DNA of 8,781 nucleotides from Desulfobacterales bacterium (GTDB taxonomy: Bacteria; Desulfobacterota; Desulfobacteria; Desulfobacterales; Desulfosalsimonadaceae). The stretch spans positions 1-8,781 of the forward strand of contig SLIE01000189.1 of NCBI GenBank assembly GCA_007135795.1. Direction: 5' to 3'. The notes under the pieces were generated by a model. The model made no database searches, was not told the origin of the DNA, and was given only the letters and a program-made list of their open reading frames with translations. A program made the translations under genes and the position numbers. Each line of letters opens with the position of its first letter. Position 1 is the stretch's first letter. Shown one piece after another: positions 1 to 5,743 of the stretch.

Positions 1-2
1 CC

Positions 3-431
3 CTGCTTTCCGGAATTCACCTGGAACAGCGCGATGAACCTGGTGCCGACAAAAAAAATGTTGCCCGTGAAGATACGGACCCCGGCATATCCGACATTGA
101 AAAGCAGTGGTCCAAGCTGGAGGCAAGTTTTAACCTGGCATTGCAGATGAATGATCTTATCAGTGCGCGTCAACTGTTCATGGAGATGGTTGGCCTCGAC
201 CCTGAAGAGGCGGAGAGTCATAAAGAAATATTAAACAGACGCATAGACCGGAAAACCAAAACCCTACAGGCCCGGGGGCGGCTGCTTTATGGACAGGGGT
301 TTATAAGAGAAGCCCTGGACGTATGGCAGGAAGCCCTTCTATTAAAGCCGGATTACCCCGAATTGCTACAGAACATTCACAGGGCGACAACCTTCCTTGA
401 CAACCTTGATCGCTGGAAGGATAAAATGTGA
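3..431 (+). CDS. TPR-like repeat protein, C-terminal fragment (5' end outside window)
   Basis: This reading frame is open from the first bases of the window and ends at TGA 429-431, giving about 142 residues of a protein that begins upstream. After a charged, low-complexity stretch (about residues 8-35 of the visible part) there are two helical hairpins typical of tetratricopeptide repeats. One is built around NLALQMNDLISARQLFMEMV followed by GLDPEEAES. The other runs from ARGRLLYGQGFIREALDVW to ALLLKPDYPE. The residues G/A-x-x-L/Y-x-x-G-x-x-x-x-A and the closing LxPxxP/A fit the TPR consensus, though two repeats are few for a firm call. TPRs are protein-binding scaffolds, so no reaction can be named. 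An internal TTG at 141 could be read as a start, but the frame is open upstream of it and reads as coding, so I treat the gene as truncated. The 3' end converges on the minus-strand gene only 25 bp away. Confidence 0.7.
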   Translation: MLSGIHLEQRDEPGADKKNVAREDTDPGISDIEKQWSKLEASFNLALQMNDLISARQLFMEMVGLDPEEAESHKEILNRRIDRKTKTLQARGRLLYGQGFIREALDVWQEALLLKPDYPELLQNIHRATTFLDNLDRWKDKM

Positions 432-456
432 GACGCATGTTGCATATCTCGATCTC

Positions 457-678
457 TCAGGCCTGGCTGGGCCACTCGACGTCTTTTTCCTCCCGTACGA
501 AATAACAGAAACGGTCCCACTCGAATTCCCTGAAACTTACAGGGCACTTGAGCCTGACCTTGCTACCGGTTATACCGATTACTTCCCAGTCACCCTTTCG
601 CGGACCATCTTCGATATTGATTTTCTGCCCAACTTTGAAAGGGTAAGGACTGAAAACAATCACATCCTGTTTTTCCAT
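457..678 (-). CDS. Small conserved hypothetical protein (73 aa, WDRFCYF type)
   Basis: Small protein of unknown function. The frame could extend to an ATG at 811-813 (118 aa). I choose the ATG at 676-678 because a strong Shine-Dalgarno, GGGAGG on the minus strand, sits about 6 nt before it, and because the extra 45 residues would come from AT-rich DNA that also holds a good promoter. The product starts MEKQDVIVFSPYPFKVGQKI. It then has a GDWEVIGITGSKVRLKCPVS strand-rich stretch and ends in EWDRFCYFVREE. The short alternating hydrophobic and charged segments suggest a small beta-barrel (SH3- or OB-like) fold, which is inference. There is no signal peptide or membrane segment. I recall similar small proteins with FSPYPFKVGQKIxIExGxRxGDWEV from sulfate-reducing deltaproteobacteria, always uncharacterised. 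It has its own promoter region, and its 3' end faces the TPR gene. Confidence 0.75.
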   Translation of the reverse strand: MEKQDVIVFSPYPFKVGQKINIEDGPRKGDWEVIGITGSKVRLKCPVSFREFEWDRFCYFVREEKDVEWPSQA

Positions 679-730
679 GGAAGCCTCCCGTTTAAGTGAA
701 ACCTGTTTTGAATCATGCACCTGAGTAATA

Positions 731-758
731 TTGTGGCCACGATATAATTCGATATAAT
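731..758 (+). promoter_or_regulatory. Candidate sigma70-type promoter for the MFS gene
   Basis: A TTGTGG box (731-736) is followed after 16 bp by a perfect TATAAT (753-758), lying in a short direct repeat (GATATAAT at 741-748 and 751-758). Transcription would start near 765, about 120 nt before the MFS start. A second, weaker possibility is TTGCAA at 761-766 with AATAAT at 784-789. The start sites predicted on the two strands lie within about 15 bp of each other, so the two promoters would interfere. Confidence 0.35.
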
Positions 759-784
759 GATTGCAAAATTTTGAAAGACTTTTA

Positions 785-813
785 ATAATAGAGATGTATG
801 TATGTTTTTGCAA
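785..813 (-). promoter_or_regulatory. Candidate sigma70-type promoter for the 73-aa protein gene
   Basis: On the minus strand a TTGCAA box (808-813) is followed after exactly 17 bp by TATTAT (785-790), close to the TTGACA/TATAAT consensus. Transcription would begin near 778, leaving an untranslated leader of about 100 nt before the ATG at 678. The call rests on sequence match alone, and AT-rich DNA gives such matches by chance. Confidence 0.4.
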
Positions 814-885
814 TTGTAATAATATTGTTAAACGTCCCCACAGCTTCCCAGTGGCAATTGAATACCAGCATTTCCGGCACAGCGT

Positions 886-2172
886 ATGACAACCAATACA
901 CCACCCCTTAAAATCGCCTGGTTCATATGGGGACTGGCCGCCCTCTTCTACATGATTGGATTTTTCCAGCGTGTGGCCCCGGCGGTAATGACCAATGAAC
1001 TGATGCGGGATTTTCAGATCGGCGCGGCCGCGCTTGGAAACCTTTCGGCCTTTTATTTCTACAGCTACGTGGCCATGCAGATTCCCACCGGCATACTTGC
1101 GGACATATGGGGTCCGAGAAGACTGCTGACAGCGGGGGCATTCGTTGCCGGACTGGGAACACTCCTTTTCGCTTTTTCCCCGACAATAACGACAGCGGCG
1201 ATCGGGCGTCTTTTAATCGGTGCATCCGTCGCGGTTGCGTTTGTCGGTATGCTCAAGGTGGCAAGCAATTGGTTTCCCGCCCGGATGTTTGCCATGATCA
1301 CCGGCGTGGCACTGTTTTCAGGCATGGTGGGCGCAATAGCGGCAGGCCCGCCCCTGCGACTGTTTATGGAGCTCTATGACTGGCGAACCATAATGATCGG
1401 CATCGCTCTTTTCACCTGGCTGGTCGGTCTGGGCATCCTGGTTTTCGCCAGAGACTGGCCTTATCAGAAAGGGTATCAGAACTTTATCGAACCCGATCTT
1501 TCAAATACCCGGATCAGCTTTTCAACCATATTTAATAATATTGGCGAGGCTTTTAAAAGCCGGAACACGATCCTGATGTTTGTCATACCTGGCGGGATTG
1601 TCGGTTGCATACTGACATTTTCCGGTTTATGGGGAGTCCCTTATCTAAGCACCCATTATGGATTTTCCACGGCCGGGGCTTCTGTTGCCACTGCATGCCT
1701 GCTGGTCGCATGGGCACTTGGCGGCCCGTTTTTCGGCTGGGTCTCAGACCGCCTCGGACAACGAAAGCCCGCTTACATCCTTGGGTGCGCCATATGCGTC
1801 ATTGGATGGAGTATTATTTTCTTCTTGCCCCTGCCCGGGCACCCCCTGTTAATCGCGGTGCTTATGATCACGGGGTTCAGCTCGGGCTCGATGGTGCTCA
1901 GTTTTGCCTTTGCCAAGGAATCGATCCCCATCAGTCTCGCCGGGACTGTTTCGGGCATCATCAACATGGGGGTAATGACGGGGCCGATGATACTGCAACC
2001 CGCGGTTGGTCTTGTACTTGATCATTTGTGGCAAAGTGAAATGGCGGACGGGGTTCGAATATACAGCCAGGCCGCTTACCAGACCGGTTTCTCATTGATG
2101 CTGGCCTGGGCGGTGTTATCCCTTGTTCTTCTCTTTTTTACCCAGGAAACCTATTGCAGTCAAAAGAGATGA
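886..2172 (+). CDS. Major facilitator superfamily (MFS) transporter, substrate unknown
   Basis: Inner-membrane secondary transporter of 428 residues, the usual length for a 12-helix MFS protein. Hydrophobic segments begin at about residue 9 and continue in two groups of six, split by a polar central loop at about 191-225. The MFS motif A after helix 2 is visible as GILADIWGPRR (69-79, with D73 and R78/R79). Its second-half copy, GWVSDRLGQRK (284-294), lies after helix 8. The helix 1 region contains FFQRVAPAVM and the helix 2 region FYFYSYVAMQIP, which places it in a general MFS_1 anion/organic-solute type branch. The sequence does not show the substrate. The ATG at 886 is the only good start after the in-frame stop at 859-861, yet it has no clear Shine-Dalgarno. 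The gene stands alone: divergent from the 73-aa gene and followed by 585 bp without a gene. Confidence 0.9.
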   Translation: MTTNTPPLKIAWFIWGLAALFYMIGFFQRVAPAVMTNELMRDFQIGAAALGNLSAFYFYSYVAMQIPTGILADIWGPRRLLTAGAFVAGLGTLLFAFSPTITTAAIGRLLIGASVAVAFVGMLKVASNWFPARMFAMITGVALFSGMVGAIAAGPPLRLFMELYDWRTIMIGIALFTWLVGLGILVFARDWPYQKGYQNFIEPDLSNTRISFSTIFNNIGEAFKSRNTILMFVIPGGIVGCILTFSGLWGVPYLSTHYGFSTAGASVATACLLVAWALGGPFFGWVSDRLGQRKPAYILGCAICVIGWSIIFFLPLPGHPLLIAVLMITGFSSGSMVLSFAFAKESIPISLAGTVSGIINMGVMTGPMILQPAVGLVLDHLWQSEMADGVRIYSQAAYQTGFSLMLAWAVLSLVLLFFTQETYCSQKR

Positions 2173-2257
2173 AACTTGAAAATAGTGAGAGCATGTATAA
2201 TATTAAGGTATTAACAAATCTTGATGGCGTCGTTAAAAGTCCCATCTACTTTGTTGT

Positions 2258-2315
2258 AGAGATTTTTCATTCCCTCGGAATACGATATGTATGCCATCGT
2301 AAATGTAAAATCTCT
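2258..2315. repeat. Cloverleaf-like inverted repeat (possible structured RNA or element core)
   Basis: An outer 9-bp perfect stem, AGAGATTTT (2258-2266) with AAAATCTCT (2307-2315), encloses two further hairpins: ATTCC-CTC-GGAAT (2269-2281) and ACGAT (2282-2286) with ATCGT (2296-2300). Together they make a three-way junction of 58 nt. All pairs are perfect Watson-Crick in the DNA. It could act as RNA on either strand or simply be the fold of a palindromic mobile repeat. It does not resemble a tRNA: it has no T-loop and no CCA-side acceptor stem. Confidence 0.45.
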
Positions 2316-2339
2316 CCGCCTTGTATATGGAACGTTTAA

Positions 2340-2510
2340 CTTAGTGGTCCCGGGCATAAGTGCAGTAGACGCACCGAGATGGTCGAGGCGCCCGTCCCGC
2401 AAGGCGCGAGAAGCGAGAATACCAGGCGTATTTGAGCGCCGAGCAACGCAGCCGGGACGGGGATGCATCGACCATCGAATGCCACTGCATTTGTGTCCGT
2501 GACCACTAAG
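2340..2510. repeat. 171-bp long-hairpin palindromic element (MITE-like)
   Basis: The ends are a perfect 10-bp inverted repeat, CTTAGTGGTC (2340-2349) and GACCACTAAG (2501-2510). The inverted symmetry continues inward: the outer 30 positions of the two arms match at 24 without gaps. TGGTCGA (2380-2386) then pairs with 2468-2474, and CCCGTCCCG (2391-2399) pairs with 2453-2461. The middle has AATAC and GTATT around a CAGGC loop. The whole unit would fold into one long hairpin. It is richer in GC than the flanking spacer. There is no convincing target-site duplication and no transposase. From memory, similar units with an AATACCAGGCGTATT core and GCAACGCAGCC arms are scattered through Desulfobacteraceae genomes; I cannot confirm this here. 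Confidence 0.6.
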
Positions 2511-2514
2511 CCAT

Positions 2515-2542
2515 CTTTACCGATTTTTCTTTACCGATTTTT
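2515..2542. repeat. Perfect tandem duplication of a 14-bp unit
   Basis: The unit CTTTACCGATTTTT occurs twice without a gap (2515-2528 and 2529-2542), immediately after the end of the outer element. It may be a replication-slippage product or an insertion footprint. Confidence 0.6.
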
Positions 2543-2543
2543 T

Positions 2544-2562
2544 GACTTTTTACAAAGCCGTC
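2544..2562. repeat. Inverted copy of the left-edge module of the outer element
   Basis: GACTTTTTACAAAGCCGTC, read on the other strand, matches 2223-2241 at 15 of 19 positions, so a second element end or solo terminus may lie here. A related but weaker copy on the same strand follows 26 bp later (from 2570). A small hairpin, TGATCGC (2563-2569) with GCGAATCA (2582-2589, one bulged A), sits beside it. The rest of the spacer, about 2590-2746, shows nothing clear to me: no CIRCE operator and no convincing heat-shock promoter. Confidence 0.4.
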
Positions 2563-2757
2563 TGATCGCGACGTTTTACGAGCGAATCAAGTCTTGGAAA
2601 GCCAGGCATTAAATTTTCTCGACAAACCCAAGTCAAGTAAAGGGAAGCGACATCGTTCTTTACAGGAAATATTGCAAAACAATCAGCCACGACAAGACAA
2701 TGCGTAATGATCATTTTTCACTGATAACGCCAGTAAACAATTGGCCAGGAGTATTCA

Positions 2758-3201
2758 ATGGACTATATCAAGATTCGGTTCAGCAATAGTCTGGATGACC
2801 TCGAATCCAAGCTCGACCAAACCATTGCCGGCATGTTTCAATCCATGGGACCAAGCTTTTCATCCAAAAGTACCTGGAAACCCCCGCTCGACATTTTTGA
2901 AACCAAGGAAAAAATCTATATTGTCGCGGAACTGGCGGGTGTGGACAAAGATAACATGGAACTTGAAATCAACCCCCGCGCCATGCGGATTTTTGGGAAA
3001 CGCGTCCCGAAGCCACCCGCTAAAGACGGAAGGTACCGTCTCGCGGAGATCCAGTATGGTCATTTCGAGCGGATTTTATACATGCGAACCCCTATCGTCA
3101 TGGAGACGGTTTCCGCCCGGTACAGCAACGGCTTTTTGCATATCGAGATGGAAAAAACGCCGCACCAGGCAAAGCAAAAAGTACCAATAAGCATTGAATA
3201 A
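2758..3201 (+). CDS. Hsp20/alpha-crystallin family small heat-shock protein
   Basis: ATP-independent cytoplasmic holdase of 147 residues that binds unfolding proteins and keeps them from aggregating. The alpha-crystallin domain spans about residues 42-133, starting at PPLDIFETKEKIYIVAELAGV. Near its end is the family signature A-x-x-x-N-G-x-L, seen as ARYSNGFL (120-127). The C-terminal tail ends VPISIE, giving the I-x-I anchor (I144, I146) used for oligomer assembly. The N-terminal arm (1-40) is short and amphipathic. The start is ATG 2758, set by AGGAG at 2747-2751 with 6 nt spacing; a long overlapping frame from 2741 is a shadow. lon follows 37 bp downstream on the same strand, so the two are probably co-transcribed as a proteostasis unit. 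I could not identify a sigma32 promoter or CIRCE element upstream. Confidence 0.93.
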   Translation: MDYIKIRFSNSLDDLESKLDQTIAGMFQSMGPSFSSKSTWKPPLDIFETKEKIYIVAELAGVDKDNMELEINPRAMRIFGKRVPKPPAKDGRYRLAEIQYGHFERILYMRTPIVMETVSARYSNGFLHIEMEKTPHQAKQKVPISIE

Positions 3202-3238
3202 CAGCTGATTAGAACTTATCCGAAGTGGAGGCTAAATA

Positions 3239-5593
3239 ATGGCACATCCAAAAGAAGGGAAGTCCCCCGAACCATCTGATAAAATTCCGGAAATTCTTCC
3301 CATTCTTCCTCTTTTCGACGTGGTCCTGTTTCCCAAAATGGTTCTGCCGCTTGTCGTCATGCAGGAAGAATCGATTCGCCTGATAGATGAGGCAATGTCC
3401 AGCAACCGGCTTGTCGGCACAATCGCTTCCCGCCATTCAAAAATGCAGGATGGCTATACCATGGACGATCTGTATGAATACGGGACCAGCGCGGTCATAC
3501 TGAAAATGGCCAAAACCGATGACAATAATGCCCAGTTGCTGCTACAGGGAATCGGACGTTTCAAGGTGGAGGAATATACCGAAACAACTCCCTACCTGCG
3601 GGCCCGGATCCGGACCATTGAGTCAAAAGAGCGCAAGAACAAGGAGATCGAGGCCATCATGGCCAACCTGGTCAACCAGTATGACATCGTGGTATCCATG
3701 TCCTCCGCTCTCCCCCAGGAGATGTCATCGATGGCGAGGTCTCTGGAGGAACCCGGCATCCTGGCGGATATGGTGACGTCCACCATCAATTCCAACACCC
3801 GGGAAAAACAGGAAGTTCTTGAGATTCTGGATATAAAGGAACGTTTGAAAAAAGTCACCCAGATGGTGAACTACCAAATCGACATCCTGGAGATTGGCAG
3901 CAAGATTCAGACCCAGGTCAAAGGGGGTATGGAAAAGCAGCAACGGGAATACTATCTTCGTCAGCAATTGAAAGCCATCCAGGAAGAACTCGGGGAGATC
4001 GATGAAACCAGCGGCGAAATAGAGGATTACCGGGCTAAGATCGCGGAAAAAGATCTTCCCGAAGAGGCCCTGAAAGAGGCGGAGCGCGAACTCAAACGCC
4101 TTTCCCGCATGCACCCCTCGTCAGCGGAGTATTCGGTGGCCCTGACCTATCTCGACTGGATGATATCCTTGCCCTGGAACGACTACACCGAGGATCAACT
4201 GGACCTGCATGCGGCTGAAAAGATTCTGGACGCGGATCACTATGGTCTTGAAAAGGCAAAACGCCGGATACTGGAATACCTTGCGGTATTGAAACTCAAC
4301 CCGGATATCAAGGGTCCCATCCTATGCCTGGTGGGTCCGCCGGGTACCGGCAAGACATCTCTCGGCCATTCCATCGCAAGGGCACTGGGGCGCAAGTTCA
4401 TCCGAATCGCGCTCGGGGGTATCCGGGATGAAGCGGAGGTGCGCGGACATCGGCGTACTTACGTCGGGGCGCTTCCAGGACGAATTATTCAAAGTGTCCG
4501 GCGGGCCGACTCCAAAAACCCGGTTTTCATGCTCGATGAAATCGATAAGGTGGGGGCTGATTTCCGGGGAGACCCCTCCTCCGCACTCCTCGAGGTACTC
4601 GATCCCGCGCAGAACAATTCCTTCACGGATCATTACCTCGACGTGCCGTTTGACTTGTCCAGGGTCATGTTCATCACCACGGCAAACATCCTGGACACGA
4701 TCCCACCGGCACTCCTCGACCGGATGGAGGTATTACGGCTCTCCGGTTACACCGAAGAGGAAAAGATCAAGATCGCAACCCGGTACCTGGTCCCCCGGCA
4801 ACGAAGTGCCAACGGCCTGAAAGGGGAACATATCACCATAACGGGTGGTGCCCTCAAAAAAATCATATCCGGTTATACCCGGGAAGCGGGGCTTCGTAAC
4901 CTGGAACGTGAAATCGCAAATGTATGCCGCGGGGTTGCCGCCAAAATCGCCAAGGAGGAAGCCGTTTCCGTAAAGGTCGGTGTCAATGACGTCGATGAAT
5001 ACCTGGGGCCCATCCGGTTTACCTTTGATGATATCAAAAACCGTGTTTCCACACCGGGGGTCGTCATGGGGCTTGCATACACCCAGGTCGGCGGAGATAT
5101 TCTCTTTATCGAAGCTACCGCCATGAAAGGAAAAGGGAACCTTACCCTGACCGGGCAACTTGGCGATGTCATGAAGGAATCGGCAAACGCCGCGATGAGC
5201 TGGATACGGGCCAATGCAAAGCTGCTCAAACTGGATGAAGATTTTTTCGAATCACACGACATTCATGTGCATGTACCGGCCGGCGCAGTCCCCAAAGACG
5301 GTCCATCCGCCGGGATTACCCTGCTGACCGCCATTGCCTCCCTCCTCACGGATACGCCGACTTCAAAAGACCTTGCCATGACGGGCGAAACCACCCTTCG
5401 CGGGCAGGTAATGCCGATCGGCGGCATAAAGGAAAAAGTGCTGGCAGCCCATCGTGCCGGCATCAAGACCATTATCATGCCAAAGCTGAACGAGCGGGAC
5501 ATGTATGAAGTTCCGGAAAAAATCAGGGAAGAGATCGACTTCCATTTTGTAAATAAAATTCAGGAGGTTTTGAAAATCGCCCTGAAAATATAG
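3239..5593 (+). CDS. lon: ATP-dependent Lon protease (S16 family)
   Basis: Cytoplasmic AAA+ serine protease that unfolds and degrades misfolded and regulatory proteins. At 784 residues it is full length. The N-terminal LON domain begins at about residue 20 (ILPLFDVVLFPKMVLPL) and is followed by a coiled-coil-rich linker with the KQQREYYLRQQLKAIQEELG segment. The AAA+ module has Walker A GPPGTGKTS (366-374, K372), Walker B FMLDEID (D433/E434) and, after LLEVLDPAQN, the sensor and arginine-finger region. The protease domain ends the protein with catalytic S690 in KDGPSAG and the dyad lysine K733 in GGIKEKVLAA. The spacing between the two matches that of E. coli Lon. TGGAGG (3226-3231) lies 7 nt before the ATG. 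The stop is TAG 5591-5593. It follows hsp20 closely, so a shared transcript is likely. Nothing looks broken. Confidence 0.98.
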   Translation: MAHPKEGKSPEPSDKIPEILPILPLFDVVLFPKMVLPLVVMQEESIRLIDEAMSSNRLVGTIASRHSKMQDGYTMDDLYEYGTSAVILKMAKTDDNNAQLLLQGIGRFKVEEYTETTPYLRARIRTIESKERKNKEIEAIMANLVNQYDIVVSMSSALPQEMSSMARSLEEPGILADMVTSTINSNTREKQEVLEILDIKERLKKVTQMVNYQIDILEIGSKIQTQVKGGMEKQQREYYLRQQLKAIQEELGEIDETSGEIEDYRAKIAEKDLPEEALKEAERELKRLSRMHPSSAEYSVALTYLDWMISLPWNDYTEDQLDLHAAEKILDADHYGLEKAKRRILEYLAVLKLNPDIKGPILCLVGPPGTGKTSLGHSIARALGRKFIRIALGGIRDEAEVRGHRRTYVGALPGRIIQSVRRADSKNPVFMLDEIDKVGADFRGDPSSALLEVLDPAQNNSFTDHYLDVPFDLSRVMFITTANILDTIPPALLDRMEVLRLSGYTEEEKIKIATRYLVPRQRSANGLKGEHITITGGALKKIISGYTREAGLRNLEREIANVCRGVAAKIAKEEAVSVKVGVNDVDEYLGPIRFTFDDIKNRVSTPGVVMGLAYTQVGGDILFIEATAMKGKGNLTLTGQLGDVMKESANAAMSWIRANAKLLKLDEDFFESHDIHVHVPAGAVPKDGPSAGITLLTAIASLLTDTPTSKDLAMTGETTLRGQVMPIGGIKEKVLAAHRAGIKTIIMPKLNERDMYEVPEKIREEIDFHFVNKIQEVLKIALKI

Positions 5594-5631
5594 TCGTCAG
5601 ATATCGAATTTTTGAAAAAATTGTGATAGGA

Positions 5632-5677
5632 GTAACAATTATCTCAAATAAGCATGCTTTTTTGAGATAATTGTTAC
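5632..5677. repeat. 46-bp near-perfect AT-rich palindrome downstream of lon
   Basis: The arms GTAACAATTATCTCAAA (5632-5648) and its exact reverse complement (5661-5677) flank a 12-nt centre that is itself a 10-bp palindrome, AAGCATGCTT (5650-5659). Only the T5649/T5660 pair breaks the symmetry. The site starts 38 bp after the lon stop and could end lon transcription. It lacks the GC-rich stem and trailing T-run of a standard intrinsic terminator, because GC-rich sequence follows the stem. A protein-binding operator, a cruciform site or a relic of a mobile element are alternatives. Confidence 0.6.
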
Positions 5678-5743
5678 CCGGCAGATGACGCCCGGCCAAG
5701 ATAGCCAGATAAATTGATTGATCTATTGAAAGAGTAATGCATC

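Larger units (their letters stand above)
2223..2515. repeat. Putative non-coding mobile/dispersed element (outer, older) with terminal inverted repeats
   Basis: The stretch begins with GATGGC (2223-2228) and ends with GCCATC (2510-2515). If the inner hairpin element is removed by joining 2344 to 2511, the new right end read in reverse matches the left end at 16 of 21 positions, as expected of the terminal inverted repeats of a small non-autonomous element. The outer element contains a cloverleaf-like fold (listed separately). No transposase or plausible coding frame is present. The reading as an element interrupted by a second one is inference. Confidence 0.4.

Noticed and set aside
397..699. 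100-codon plus-strand frame
   Set aside because: It is antisense to the 73-aa gene and overlaps the end of the TPR gene. No start signal or domain is visible.
679..813. N-terminal extension of the 73-aa protein to 118 aa
   Set aside because: The extra residues come from AT-rich DNA with promoter-like boxes, and the internal ATG at 678 has the strong ribosome-binding site.
2258..2315. tRNA-like cloverleaf
   Set aside because: There are three stems in total, no T-psi-C or anticodon-arm sequences, and too few bases for a tRNA.
2211..2468. 85-codon minus-strand frame across the intergenic repeats
   Set aside because: It runs straight through the hairpin element and the cloverleaf repeat, has no Shine-Dalgarno, and its sequence changes character at the element border. 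It is best read as a chance frame in repeat DNA.
2591..2616. Possible sigma32 or sigma54 promoter before hsp20 (CTTGGAAA; GG...GC pair)
   Set aside because: No CCCCAT-type -10 follows at the proper distance, and the GG-GC spacing is 10 rather than 12, so neither consensus is met.
2672..2701. TTGCAA-18-GACAAT as an hsp20 promoter
   Set aside because: The -10 box lacks its first T, and the spacing and match are too weak to list as a feature.
2173..2757. CRISPR array or defence system in the gene-free stretch
   Set aside because: The repeats are inverted or a single 14-bp duplication, not regularly spaced direct repeats, and no cas or toxin-antitoxin gene is near.
2741..3190. 149-codon plus-strand frame overlapping hsp20
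   Set aside because: It is a shifted frame of the clear Hsp20 gene. Its product is rich in Ser, Arg and Pro and has no recognisable domain, and the AGGAG serves ATG 2758.
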